Assembly (NCBI GenBank): GCA_947650285.1
Contig: CANTFL010001076.1
Coordinates: 24,117-88,116 of the forward strand
Length of the DNA stretch: 64,000 bases
Source of the DNA: Hyaloperonospora brassicae
Lineage: Eukaryota; Oomycota; Peronosporomycetes; Peronosporales; Peronosporaceae
Reading direction: 5' to 3'
Both the position numbers and the translations under genes were made by a program. Numbering within the stretch: the first letter of the stretch is position 1; each line of letters begins with the position of its first letter. Below are positions 1-12,158 of this stretch, in pieces. Under the pieces are notes generated by a model that was given only the letters and a program-made list of their open reading frames with translations, ran no database searches and was not told the origin of the DNA.

Positions 1-2153
1 CGATGAAGATGATGATGATAATGACGAAGGAGCCGCACTAGGAAACGAAGGATCTGTGACTAAACCCAGCAAGCCGATGGCTTCAATAAAGGTTCGTGGC
101 CAGCTTGATAACGTCTTAGGGTGTAACTTATGGGCGCTGATTCGACTTTTTCCAGGAAGCTAACGACAACCCATCTGTACTAAAATCAGACGCGAATCCC
201 AAACCTAGAATTGATGTGGGTGATATTTCGCATATCCTGAAATGGAATCCGGACAAAAACATGGATGCGAAAGGAACTTCTGTCACTAGCAAAGACGCGA
301 GACTTCCGATTTGCAAACCAGTCCAGCCAACGGTAGATGCCGCACGAGCTAAAAGGACTGGAGGAGAAACAAAGCGAGAGAAATCATCAGAAGCGCAGCC
401 TGTGCCACCAGTGGGAGTGCAGAGGCATCTAGAAAAAGAGGGGGTAGCACAGGTGCAGACGAAGGCGACAGTATCTTTCGGCAAATCTTCTGGTCTTGAC
501 CAGCTTCGGTCCCCTAAGGTAAAAGAGTTGCCGGACGGTAGAGCAGACACAGCTATGGGATCCCATGGGCCGCCAAGCAGCAGCAACACAACAGCAAACG
601 ATCACTTCCGTTCCCCGAAGCGCCAGCATCTTGACCCGAGTGTAGCTATAGCGAAGAACTATGCCGATATGGATTCACCAGTTCGCGGCACTTTCTCTCC
701 ACAGCTTCGCTTAGGCTCACCGAGCTCCGTATCGTCATCGTCATCCCCTCCTGTGGCGTCAATGAGCAGTGCCTCGTCCCGGGACGCCTTGGATTCGCTG
801 ACGAGCAAAGTCGTGGTAGGTTCTTTTGCTTTTGTCGGTGATGCATAATTATACCCACCTAATCTGTTGTGTTGTGTTGTATGATACTATAGGTGAACGG
901 GTTGAGGTACATAAAGCTGGAGCAGATTGGAAGTGGGGGCAGCAGCAAAGTTTACAGGATGCTTGGCCCCGATCTGAAAATATACGCTCTGAAGAAGATC
1001 AAGCTGAAAAAGCTCGATGCGCAAAGTATCGCCCAATATACGAATGAGATAAATTTGCTGCAACGACTACAAGGAAATCCGCACATCATTAAGCTCATTG
1101 CTGCTGAGCAGGATTTGCAGCAGCGACAGATTAATGTGGTACGTTTTCTCGATCTCATATCGTTGTTTGTTGTTAACGTCTAACGTGATGTGCTTTCTAA
1201 GATAATGGAACATGGTGAGATCGACTTGAGCGAACGACTCCGCAATTTGAGAGGCGGCATGGATGAAAACCTATTACGAGTGATATGGACTCAAATGCTT
1301 CAAGCGGTGGATGCCATTCACAAGATGCGGATTATTCACGGTCAGTCTTGGTGAGGTATTGCGAGAGATGGTGGGTTTCGTTTGACACTATGTGTTGCAG
1401 GCGATTTGAAACCGGCGAATTTCTTGTTCGTAAACGGCGCACTGAAGCTAATTGACTTTGGCATCGCAAAGGCCATTCCTTCCAATGACACGACGAACAT
1501 CGAGCGCGACAGTCAGATTGGCACCGTCAACTTTATGTCTCCGGAGGCTATTCAGGGGAATACGATGCCGAATGGCGACCGTGATCCGAAAGGAAAGATG
1601 AAGGTAGGGCTGGCGATACGTGAGACGTCAAGAAGTGTTGTGTTGTTTTATTTTCTCATGCTTGAATGTGTAGGTTGGTCGTGCAAGTGACATTTGGTCG
1701 CTAGGGTGCATTCTCTACCAGATTGTGTACTCGAAGCCTCCGTTTGCGGATGTGCACAACATCATCGAGAAATTCCGCTGTATCATTGATCCGGCGATAC
1801 CGATTCCATTTCCGCCGCTGCGGAACAAAGACCTGGAAGACGTGATTCGGTCCTGCTTGCAGCGGGAACATCGCCTTCGACCTCCGATCACTGGAGACGG
1901 CGGTTTGTTGAACCACTCATTTCTGCAGACTGCAGGCTCGAGCGCATCCGTGTCATCAAGTGCCACAGTGACCATAGCGAACGCTCCTCAAGTTCTCTCG
2001 CAACTCGGTGGTTTGTTGCGCGCTCAGGGAGTCCCCGCTGGTCGCGTTGACATGTTCATGTCCATCGGACAAGAAGGCTTGCAGAACGCGAGCAGTGGTG
2101 TATCTCGGATACGTTGTCTTAACAACACGCAAGAGCGCCAGACAGATATTTAA
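1..2153 (+). CDS. MPS1: MPS1/TTK-family dual-specificity protein kinase, 3' part (5' end outside window)
   Basis: This is a spindle-assembly-checkpoint kinase of the MPS1/TTK family, which acts at kinetochores. Exons read as 1-91, 156-815, 893-1138, 1202-1340, 1401-1603 and 1674-2153, with GT-AG introns of 60-77 bp; all junctions keep the frame. The first two exons encode an acidic, Ser/Pro-rich N-terminal region without a recognisable domain. The kinase domain starts in exon 3 with the glycine loop GSGGSS and ALK lysine, then the catalytic loop [13 protein letters not shown] in LIDFGIAK, the activation end MSPEAI and [10 protein letters not shown]. The wording around these motifs ([18 protein letters not shown]) is typical of MPS1 rather than of other kinases. 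HGD replaces the usual HSD of MPS1, and MSPEAI the usual MPPEAI. About 60 Ser/Ala-rich residues follow the domain before TAA at 2151. The family call is firm; the last exon end is less certain. Confidence 0.9.
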
Positions 2154-5100
2154 TTTCCGTGTTGCTGTCTGCTTTTTTTCTTCCTTTTGCTGATCGAAGC
2201 AATGAGTGTGGGGAGAGAGAGGAAGGAGATCATGAGTGATCGAACGGCTCGAAGAAGCGGTAGTAGTACCGAAACGACTTAACGGACTTTGCCAGGTACA
2301 TCGTTTGCCCTTCAGATTGTACGATAGCTGACACCACTTCGGGTCGATGTGGCTGACAATTTAGGCTCGGCGATAATAGTAAATTACGGCACAAATTCTG
2401 CCAACTTTTGCTTAGATTACCTCCCGTTTTGCAATCAGCAAAGGGATGTCGACCGTAAATCGATTGTCTGTGCAATGACTACCGGTGAAGAGAAGAAAAC
2501 GCTGTCGAACAGCTCCGACTTTGCTGAGACGTACGTGATCGTTGCCGCTTCATACCAGCAGTAAATTTATGTTCTTGTACGTTCATCATCGTCGATTTTA
2601 CTTGGAAGCGTCAAAAGCTTTGCACGTGCCGATCGCTCGCAAAACGGTCGTGGCAACAAGAGCATACGCGCCCGCCGATGATTGACTCTGCTACTGACTA
2701 CAGCAACTCAAAGCACCAATTGCCTTCATCCCCATCGCAATAAATTGCTCAGCGAACAATGCATCAGACTTCGGGCCTGCGTTCGAGCCCATCTTCTTTC
2801 CAACGGGCGTTGTACGTAACTTTTCGATCAGTCGGGCTGACAGGCTACTACAGCATGCGTAGCAAGTAAATTGCACAGGCGACGTGCATGCTATTGTACA
2901 CAGGTGTACGTGTCTTGGAGGTACGAAAGGCGGTCATTGAACGTCGTTCTGGGGATGACAGGGAACTTCCTGACACGTAATCAGTTTCTTAGATCTACGA
3001 AGTTTTGCGCCTGCCACGCGTGTCCACCTCAATAGTTTACTTGGATGCTTGCGAATGCAAAATCATCTCCCACAAAATTGTCCATGTACGCTTGAGAAAG
3101 CGATTCCGTCAAGGCAGCGTGTGTAGCATTGTGCTAGACCACCGATTGAAGTTGTTTCACCTGAGCGTCTGTCGGACCACGCGCGTCGCTTACTTACAAA
3201 CAGCATGAAGTCAGTTGCATTGTCGTTTGCATCAGCCAGTACCACAAAACGCTGGCAAGTTCTTCCACACATAGCTCCGTTAATGCTTCTCTTATTCCAA
3301 TCACTGGCCAAGTGGTATCTCCAAATGCTGACCGGACACGCTGTATTTCGATGGTCAAGTAGAGGCGATCAAGGGCACAAGAATGCAGCTTTCGTCGATC
3401 GCCGTTTTGGCGATAGCAAGCCATATTGGCCGAGCATACAGCCACCATAAGATACTGCAATCGCACCTTGTCTCACAACGAGCTCTATGAAAGCGTCGTT
3501 CGTTTCATTTCTCGCGACAACTTCAGCTGAACTTCTTGACGACGATTATTGCAGTAGCTAAGCACCCTCATTATCCATTGGGCCACGTAGCGCTCTGGAG
3601 TGTACGTACAATCGCTGGAAGACGATGGTTTCACCACTGACCGCAATGTTCGGATAGTCTCTAGAGCCCTCATCATAGTTGACCGATGGATTGTGTAGTT
3701 ACTTGTTAGTCTCTACAACGTTTACGTTGCCAAAATCATCTCGAGCATCGTCAACCGCCGCCCGATGGTTATCAAAACGTTGCTACAGCTTCCATCACCT
3801 TTTTTAGGTGCCAATGTGCCACTTAGATCCCTGACGAGAGTGTAAGCCGTCTCAGCATCCGCCTCAACGTCGGATACTGCTGGCCTGCCTTCTTGCCCCG
3901 TCCAAGCACAACGCCAAAAGTTATACAACGAACTATCGTCCACCGCACTGGCGTTTCGTTCCCATCATGCGTACTCGGGTGCGAATAGCTGAAGACTCTT
4001 GGTCAGCTGCAGTCTAGTTCGCTTGTAAGCCGACACTTGTGAATGAACCGTGTTCCACGCTGGATCGGTAGTATCGCCAGATGAATGGCTGCCTTGCTGC
4101 CCAACGCAGACACTTGCTGTCATGTTGCAATCGAATTGTCAAGCTTGCCGTCGTCGCCGTCTTTAGCTTGGAAGCACCTCTAGACACGTCGCTTTCAGTG
4201 TCGCAAGTTCAGTCTGATCTGCTACAAAGTGTCCAGCCAGCGTATCGTTGGTAGCCCGCCAAGTCACTGCATGATAGCGAGGTCTGTTCGCGGAAAAGAT
4301 CGTGAGTCCGTCGCGATTATGAAAGCACAAGTGTGCGCTGTGACCATAGCAACGATCCAAGTCGAAACGTCAGTTGCAGTGCACGCCTGGAGCTGCGTCT
4401 TCGACACAGTCCAAGTGAACTACTAACAAGCTTCTATCTTTGGTGCAACAAATGCGTTTAGCCAAGTTCCTGTGCTTTGGACTTTACGCTTCCACGTCCC
4501 ATCACATTCGGCTTCGACTCGTCGTACGTACATCGCTCTGAGTTGTTTCAAGGCGCCGCTAATCAGACGTTGATCGACTCTATGGCATGAAACACCACAG
4601 GACGCTCAACTTGTAGAATCGATTGGATACTCGGGACTGGACCCCCAAAACCTGAGCCACTTTTTCAATGGGTACGAGAGCGATCCCCTCAGTTGCGATG
4701 TAGCAGCCTATAGCACTGTCAAACTCCTTTGACTCGGTCGTGCACCAAACAATGGCTCACACGGCGTCAAGTGTCGCTCACTATGTATAGAGCCGTGCGT
4801 TTCACACTCGACGAACATGAGGTACATCCTCATCTATCATTGACTAACATTGCGTCACGCATCTTTCGCCTTTGCATCCGGGACATGTTTTGCCGCGTTC
4901 CAACCTGAAGCTCTGACGACTTTTGTAGCCATATTGCTTAGCTTTTACTCCACGTGTGCGACAATCTGTAAAGCATCGGCAGCTTAGCCATATATTCTGC
5001 GTGCACGCACACTGCAATCAGATAGCAGCACCTAATTACATATCGAAGCATGACCGTATGCATAGACTGTCTCATGTGGCACAGCAGATGGTGCGCCTGT

Positions 5101-6617
5101 AGCGATTGTCACTTCGGTCATACATATGAATTGCATTTGTTACAAGGATTGCTTGTCGTTCACATCTTCAAGGGCCCTATCAGTTGTGTGATCGCATGCG
5201 AGTGAAACTGCTGTTGCCAGAACTTACGCGCGTGACGATTCTCAATAAAGTTCACCTAACATCCTATTAGGACAACTGTGGCATCGTCATTGCTTTGTGT
5301 GCCTAATTGCCAAACTGGGGCATATGCCGAAACTGTTGGTTCTTATTTATGCATATATGTACATGTTTTAGAACGTTGCTACATCGATTGATTTTCGATT
5401 TGGTCCATCGATAGCTTCTTCCTATTTTACGCACAGACAGAGAGGATACATGGGATTGGCATCGTCAGATCGCCAAACGAATGTCTCATTGCCTGCAAAG
5501 TGGCCGGCGGTACCAATTGCCCACGTCGCGGCCAAAGACGCACGTTATTTGACCACCTTCGCAATGCGTTGCCCAAGCGTTTGACATTCGCATCAAATCG
5601 TCCACGTCGACATGCTTTGGTTCTCGCTCGATTGCACTTGGCATTCGCCTCACCCGCTCCTTTCGTCCTGGACGAGCGCAATCTCGTGCCCGTCTTGTTG
5701 GTACCTTAGCTTGTCCACAGTGGCGTGATCTATGTCGTGCAGGACACGACTCAGGTCGGCACCCATTCATCCGCCCCACCACTGGCTGCTTGTGGCCAAG
5801 CGGCGAGTCTTCGTTCCACAGCTACCGCTCTTGACGTATTGGATTTGATGATGGCAAGTGTAGGTAGTGTCTTGCAGCGCTTGGACAACAGCCCATTGTG
5901 TGCGGTAGCGAACAAACGCCTGTAGAACCAAATGTCCAGCGCCCTTCATGTCGATGATCCAGGGCGGCTGTAAACCCGAGACTACGTGTGTCCGTACGCA
6001 CTCTCTGTTGCCGTGTCATAGGAGGCGGAAGTATGATGGCCCCATAGGCTCCCGGACCTGAGACCTCTGTTGAGGCTCCGTGTCCTTTGCCGCACGCGGT
6101 TCGGCAGTCAAAAGTTGGATGCGTCGCCAGGGGACTGCATTCACTCCCAGGAGCGCAGACCGCGATAGGGGACGGTAAGCAGCGATCGCGCGGTCGGGAC
6201 CACCTGTTTCCCAGGATCCGCGTGTTGTTGTTGTCGCCCGCGTCGCAGCGCTAATCCGACCCGATCGCGGTATAAATGCGGCGACTTCGTCTGCGGAGCT
6301 CTCGCCTTTTGCATGTCCTCGAGCCCGTGCGTCGGATTTCGCGGGTCCCCACCAGCGCGCGCGAGTGCCCATCTCGACCCGCGCTCGTGTTCAGACGCAG
6401 CGCCAGAACTGAGCGCGAGTCGAGAGATGGGCGACCAGATCTGATGGCGAACCCCACTTGGCCACCCGGAGCTGCTGCCGGGCCAGTCGCTTGGAGCCAG
6501 CGACGGTCGCCAAAGCGCAGAAACAAGACGGACCTGCGTGCTGCAAGTGCCCATCCACTTGGTGGCGGCGCCCTCGAGTCGACTGCCGCCCCAAGCGGTC
6601 ACTTTTCAATCGGCTTT
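2154..6617. other. intergenic region, no identifiable gene
   Basis: I see no complete gene here. On the minus strand between about 3000 and 4900 and again between 5430 and 6020 there are stretches of plausible protein-like reading broken by many stops and frame changes. They could be remains of one or more genes, but I recognise no family in them. The right-hand end, about 6020-6600, is visibly GC-rich and leads into the secreted-protein gene at 6683. Confidence 0.5.
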
Positions 6618-6646
6618 CAGACAGAGAGACAGACAGACAGACACAC
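6618..6646 (+). repeat. GACA microsatellite in the 5' leader of E1
   Basis: A short run of GACA/GAGA units ends about 37 bp upstream of the ATG of E1, in the region expected to hold its promoter or leader. Such repeats vary in length by slippage. No effect on expression can be judged from sequence. Confidence 0.8.
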
Positions 6647-6682
6647 GCGCGTACAGCTCTCGTCGCGCCACTTTGCGTTGCA

Positions 6683-7210
6683 ATGCGCCACGTTTTCTCG
6701 CTCGCGGTCTCTGTGGCCGCTCTCATTGCCGTCTGCAGTAGCTTTGGCCGCGCGGAGATCGCCAGCAACGAGGACGACGCGCCGAACGAGCCCCCTAGGA
6801 ACCTGACCCGCGTCGTGCACAACCTCGCGGCCCACTTGAAAGCGGAAGCGGATTCCGAAACGCCGTCAGCTCCAGACGAAGAACGACTTAGTTTTGAGTT
6901 CCTGAAAACTTTCGCTGCGCGGATTCGAGGCAAATCAGTCACAGGAGCTGTGGAAGAAACGGCGACGAAGGCGCAGGCGCTGTCGCGGTCGGCCTCGCTG
7001 TCCAAGTCGGCGAAGGCGGCCGAGGCGAACCCCGCGCCCCAGTTTACCAAGCAAGAAATAGAAGCAGGAACGAAAGCAATGGCGGACGTGCCACTGACCA
7101 AGTGGGGCAAATTCCTCATGGGCCTCAAGATCCTTGCCGGCGCGGGCTTTGCGTGGGCCGTCGCTGCGTCTGTGTACGCAATGGGTTCGGCGTACACTAT
7201 GTACCACTGA
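6683..7210 (+). CDS. small secreted RxLR/dEER-like effector candidate with C-terminal hydrophobic segment (E1)
   Basis: This intronless gene encodes 175 residues. Residues 1-24 form a typical signal peptide ending in FGRA. A degenerate RxLR-like motif, RNLT, sits at residues 39-42 and a DEER motif at 65-68, which is the spacing seen in oomycete RxLR-dEER effectors that enter plant cells. A charged, Ala/Ser-rich middle follows, and the last 35 residues hold a hydrophobic segment (about 150-173) with LAGAGF. I chose the ATG at 6683 because it opens directly into the signal peptide; the frame is open further upstream but reads as low-complexity Arg-rich sequence. E1 shares the C-terminal A-G-x-G-[W/F] motif with E2 and E3. 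The host target and the final location (membrane or secreted) are inference. No canonical oomycete core promoter is obvious upstream. Confidence 0.72.
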   Translation: MRHVFSLAVSVAALIAVCSSFGRAEIASNEDDAPNEPPRNLTRVVHNLAAHLKAEADSETPSAPDEERLSFEFLKTFAARIRGKSVTGAVEETATKAQALSRSASLSKSAKAAEANPAPQFTKQEIEAGTKAMADVPLTKWGKFLMGLKILAGAGFAWAVAASVYAMGSAYTMYH

Positions 7211-8789
7211 CAACCGCCACGCGCGCGCGCTCGGCGCGAGAGCTGTGGGTTTAACGCGGCTGTTGCTGACGGGGGTACGTACGAAGAATGGGTTGTCGCT
7301 CGGTGGTGTTGAGGGCACATCCGATCTGATTGCGTTCTCATTGTTTGGTTAATTGTTTGGTTTGTGCGTTGGATGCAGTAGACTGCTGCAGGACAAAGGG
7401 ACTCGAGCACACACGTTCCTACTGCTCGCTGTGGTCGCAGGCGCCGACTCGTTTTTCGTCAGCTTTGAAGCAGTGGACGACAGGAGAGCATTCGTGCAGA
7501 TGGAGTTTATGATGGCCGATGACGTGTAGACTGAGTGGATCTACTACATATATATAACGAACACGTGCTTTTTGCTTTCTTTTGTGGTTGCGCACGGCAG
7601 TAATTTGTGCGGTTGAAGGTCAGTAGGGCGCTGTGTCGCTGACCACGTAACAACAGGTCAGTGACACCTGATCGAGGCGACCGTCTGCGTTCATGTCTCA
7701 CGCTGTCACCGAGTAAGGCCGTGAGCTGTGGCCAGATGAATATTTTTACCTCTTTGGTGGTGTAAACTATGCCTAGTCCAGATTTAAAACGGGCACAAAA
7801 GACGAAATGGCCATTCGCGTCGTTCTGAGTCCATGCTAAAGGCCAATCTATTGGCCCCGCGCTCTGGTGGTGCGTGTATCGCTTTGCTTGCGAGGCACTT
7901 GGCTCCGAGTGCAGCCCAGTGAATCGGTAGGCATCGCTTACTTTTCTTGACGCTAGATAGACGCTGGTGCTGTCGTCGTCTATCCAGGAGTAGGTAGGAT
8001 GGTGTTATGCGACATGCACTCGAACTAGCCATGATCCTTTTGTGAAAAGTTAACCCTTTACGTAGCTGTGTCATGGCTTACACCGTGTCAAAAGACCATC
8101 TGAACCTCTCTCTTGCACAGCAGTGTGTAAAAATAGAGGTGCAGCTGGATATCTCTTCGTGGATACGCCAAGATGTGTACATATTACACGTGTGTGCGTT
8201 ATTGCAGTTGACGTGCAGCGAGTGGACTAGGCCCACGTGGTGATACACTATGTGAAGACGAGGTAGTCTTGAACGCTATTTTCTTTTTTTTTGTAGCTAC
8301 CACGTTGCGAAGACTATCCGGCCCTACAGAGTATATTTAGAATTTATTCGTTATCATAAGGTCTTGATCAGAAGTTAGACCGTGCTCGTTATTTATATGC
8401 GCTCGTTACCTGTACGGAAAAGTGTCTCGAGCTCAAAATAGCGTCCGATATGTCGTGCTCTATCGACTATATGCGCTGTAGGATCGCTCAAGATTTTGGA
8501 AGCGAAGAAATGACGACATCATGACCAAGTGCTCGACCATAGAGCAAGTGCGCCCGCGGTTGTCCGTAGATGAGCAATCGAAAGAGATGTGACCGAAGTC
8601 CGAGCAACCGTTTGAGCAGATATGTCCTACCTCGGCCACGTAAGATCGATCGAATTCAGCACAGCTTAGAGGTGGTATGCGATCATATCTCTCTTCGACC
8701 ATTCGATATGTGCAAAAGATGCATAACGACGCGACAGCCGGTCATAGCAGCTATCCTGGTCGCCGCTGACGCCACCGTAAACAAAAGCC
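7211..8789. other. intergenic region, nothing recognised
   Basis: Between E1 and the synthetase relic I see only short unsupported reading frames on both strands. The sequence becomes more AT-rich after about 8100. No RNA gene or repeat stands out. Confidence 0.5.
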
Positions 8790-10381
8790 ACGAACTCGCT
8801 ATGGTAAACTGGACCCGAGGCGACAAGCGCAACGATATGACCAGATGCAGGCAGCCACCGTGGAGGAGGAGAGTCAAGTTGTGGATGAAGTAGACAATCT
8901 GAAGAAGGATCCGAGAGACTTTGCACTGTGGAAAGCAGCAAAGACGCACAACGGACTGGTGTGGTCATTGCCATGGGGAGTGGGGAGACCCGGTTGGCAT
9001 ATCGAGTGCTCGGCAATGACGCACCACGTGCTTGGGGATAAGTTGGACGTGCACACGGGTGGAGTGGACTTGCAGTTTCCACACCACAATAACGAGATCG
9101 CGCAGTGTGAGGCGCATAATTGCGGCTGTGGACACGACGGAGAGTGGTGCAAACACTTTGTGCATTTCGGACACTTGTACATTCGTGGACGGAAGATGTC
9201 GAAGTCGCTCAAGAACTTCATTGGAGTGAGGGACTTCTTGGAGGATGGACCTTGTAGACGCTCGTCGTCTTTATCGCGCAAGAAACTTAGTGTACTCTGA
9301 GGATCGGATTCGGGATGCCGAAGCAATTGTTGATCGACTTCGAGGTTTCTTCCGAAGTGTCATGGTATACGGCAATGACCATACTATTTCTAGCTGTAAT
9401 GCTACTTTGCTTTTGAGACTTGAGTCAAAGCGTTGCGAGGAAGAAGACTTGCAAGTGTTGGACGCACTTTTCACGACCAGAGTGCACGTAGATGAACTTC
9501 TGCTTGACGATGGAGACACACCGCGTGCATTATCACTTGCAGTGGAGCTAGTATCACGTGGAAACACGTACTTGCTCGCTCAACGAGACGAGAACGGAGT
9601 ATCCGACGAGGTGCTGGTGTCGCTGATTGACCACGTGCTGATGTGCTTGACCTTTTTGGACTCGCAGGACTGCATACCGAGTTTTCAGCCAGAATGCGCC
9701 GTCGGTTCGCAACTCCACACAAGAAGCAGTTGAATCAAAGTGACGGTATGTTTCGTTGGGAAGAGCAGGAGACTTTGCTCCATGCGTTGCTCAGGTTTTG
9801 CACCTCAGTGCGAGAAGAAGCTTTGCGTGATCCCAAGCATCGGTCAGTGCACGCGTCCTCGACGTATGTGACACCTTGCAGAACAAAGAACTAACTCAGC
9901 TGGGTATCCAGGTCGAGGACCTGGCACCGGGGCAGTCTGTGGTCAAGTTCCTCGCACTGGCTGAACGTGAGGCAGCTCTAGAGGATATCGATTAGACGAG
10001 GTGCAAAGCAGTGGCAAAAGGAGACGGTCAGGATGCGCTGGCGTTGAGGGAAAAGCAACAGGAGCTTGCAGCACTGATGCAGGTCGCTCCGTCCGAGTTG
10101 TTCAAGAAGTCACCGAAGTTTGCAGATCGACTATTCTTTCTAGACGCTGATGGATGCCCGCCGCACGAGATTGACCACGTGCTACTCGCAACAGTCGACA
10201 CAAGAAGCTTGGGAAGAAACCGGCCAAGCATGAAAATGATTACACGCCAAGTAGTGGCCAGACCGCGAACACAATATGCTGTGGCAGCTGCCCGAGAGAA
10301 GAAGCACCAAACCAAAAGGTCAACGGACGAGAAGGGTAACTTCCCAATAGTGGCATCACTTCCCGCTTGCAGGAAGGAGTG
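8790..10381 (+). pseudogene. CARS: cysteinyl-tRNA synthetase relic, copy A (5'-truncated, frameshifted)
   Basis: The family is clear from the zinc-site stretches [10 protein letters not shown] and [11 protein letters not shown], the class I signature KMSKSLKNF, the helical C-terminal part and a eukaryote-type tail (SELFKKSPKFA followed by FFLDADG). In intact enzymes these attach cysteine to tRNA-Cys in the cytosol. The first third of the protein, including the HIGH motif, is missing: homology begins abruptly at about 8790 with the tail of a YGKLDP stretch. The frame is broken near 9246 by a 2-bp loss relative to copy B, again near 9660-9730, and near 9840. A TAG at about 9994, between the ALEDID and VAKGDGQ stretches, occurs at the same place in copy B. 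This is a dead copy; the working gene must lie elsewhere. Confidence 0.88.
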
Positions 10382-10640
10382 ACTCGACTCTCAAGCTCGC
10401 GACGAGGCGGCGTCGATACAGTCGACTTCTTTTCTAGCAGCGTCGTCCGTTGACACATGAGATGGGCGCTTGGAAAGGAAGTCGGGTAGCCAGAGTGCTG
10501 ACGTTTGGAGTGTGGCATATGCAGACGACGATGACAGAGACAGTGAGACAGCGACTTTAATTCATTTCGCGGTAGTGATCAGCGCATGTACCGCACGATC
10601 ACTCGACGTGCTGTCACTGCTACGTCTTGTGACGCACAAC
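8790..10640 (+). repeat. inverted segmental duplication, left arm
   Basis: This block matches the reverse complement of roughly 50450-52260. It starts inside a cysteinyl-tRNA synthetase reading frame and runs past its end into non-coding sequence. Over the best-preserved stretch (about 8960-9290) the copies differ at only a few percent of positions by eye; identity falls beyond about 10500. The edges are hand-placed. Confidence 0.85.
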
Positions 10641-12106
10641 GACAGTGGCCAATCTACAGGGCCATGTGGGGATATCGGAGCCTGCTACAGTATGGGCAGA
10701 AAGTGAACGCACATTACCAAGTGGAGAGTTCACGTGGCGTCACGGGCTCAACATCTTTTTTTTCTCGAAATGGAAAATGCCGTGCAGATCAGAGGTACTC
10801 TTGATGCAACAGAGACTTTCAGGAATACAACAAGGAGAGTCAAGAAGCTGCGTATGTATTGCTGCTACCTATCAACGTCAGGCAATAGCGAATCTTGCTC
10901 ATGGGCGGTGCGTCGACGCCACTATGTCGGCTTCTCTATTCGCTATGCACTATCGTGGACCGACCTAATTCGTCACGAGCAGATTGGACGACTCTCTTAT
11001 CGAAAAAACATTCGTTTGGGCAAAGTTCAGAAACATTGGAGTGTCCGCAAAAACGATCCATCGAGCTCCATCCGTAGAGTATGTGCAGGACCAGAGCTGC
11101 GCAGATGAGCTCCCAATCTTTCTATGGCGCAGGTACTTTGTTGTACGTTTTTGCCGTACGCAAGTCGGGTCCATCGTCATCGTCAGTGAGAATCTGTGAA
11201 ACTATGGTCTGACGCTCACCTGATCCGAGAGCAGCTGCTTTTGGCGAAACAGCGCTGGCCAGTGACAGTTCGCAGACTGACATCGCTCTTTTTGTATGGC
11301 ATACATGCGCATGGAAAATTTTGGAAACGTTGTCAATTGAAAATGGGTTTTTGAAGCCAATCTGCAAAGGTTTCAAATTTAGTCATTTGCCAGCAATAAA
11401 GTAGTTCTTTTTACATCACACAAAGCAAAGGGTCGGCGTCGCCAGCCCAGCCAAACCAATGTTGCCAGATTTTTCTCCCCAGATTCGGCCTGTTTGTGAC
11501 CGCGTGTGACCATGCGCTTGCAATAGCGCTATTTACGCACGACTCTCCACTCGCACGCACCCTTTTACATGGCTGCACATGAATGACGACATTTTGCTTG
11601 CATCATATGCCCACTGACATAAGAATATATGTAAGTCGTGCTCATGACGTCCAGCAGTCATGTCCTATTCAATGCTCATCACTCTTCAATACATGGGCGA
11701 AACATCTCACGAATATCGCTCCTGCAACACAAAACTCCGAACCTATAAGTGCGCGTAACGTGATCGTAAGCAGATACGAATACGAAAGCGTCTATCGTTA
11801 TTTGACGCGTATGCGGTTTAAACAGAGCCAGGTATAACATTGCGGTGACGCAATGTGATGCAGCGTTCGACTGGCGTACATGACAGTCATATCAACGAGT
11901 GGACCAAATATAGAGTACGTTATTTAGCATCCTCGTACGCAGCACGGCTCAGCTCGATCGACCGCGCGACTGTGACCCCGCGCGCGCACAAGCCGTTACT
12001 TCAAGCAGAAATGATCGGACCAGGAGGTCCGTGGCGACCACGGCCCTGATCTGCACGCTGTCCTTGTTGCGCCCGTCTGATCCTCTCGATTTGCCCCAAA
12101 CCAGCA
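10641..12106. other. spacer between synthetase relic and E2
   Basis: The first part (to about 10850) still resembles, weakly, the corresponding sequence beside copy B near 50200-50400. I recognise no gene. Short reading frames of up to 124 codons (10734-11108) have no family features and I do not call them. Confidence 0.45.
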
Positions 12107-12122
12107 GCTCATTCACCAATTC
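12107..12122 (+). promoter_or_regulatory. oomycete Inr/FPR core promoter of E2
   Basis: The sequence GCTCATTCACCAATTC fits the oomycete initiator plus flanking promoter region (GCTCATTY followed closely by CAWTTY). It lies 37 bp upstream of the E2 ATG, a normal leader length for these genes. Confidence 0.7.
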
Positions 12123-12158
12123 GCTTCCAGCCCGAAGACTCGAGCAGACACTGGGGAG

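Noticed and set aside
5427..6019. Arg-rich minus-strand frames as a gene
   Set aside because: Three overlapping frames look equally plausible and each is broken by stops; no motif supports any.
6391..7410. 339-codon minus-strand open frame across E1
   Set aside because: It is the antisense shadow of the GC-rich E1 gene, starts in unrelated sequence and shows no domain.
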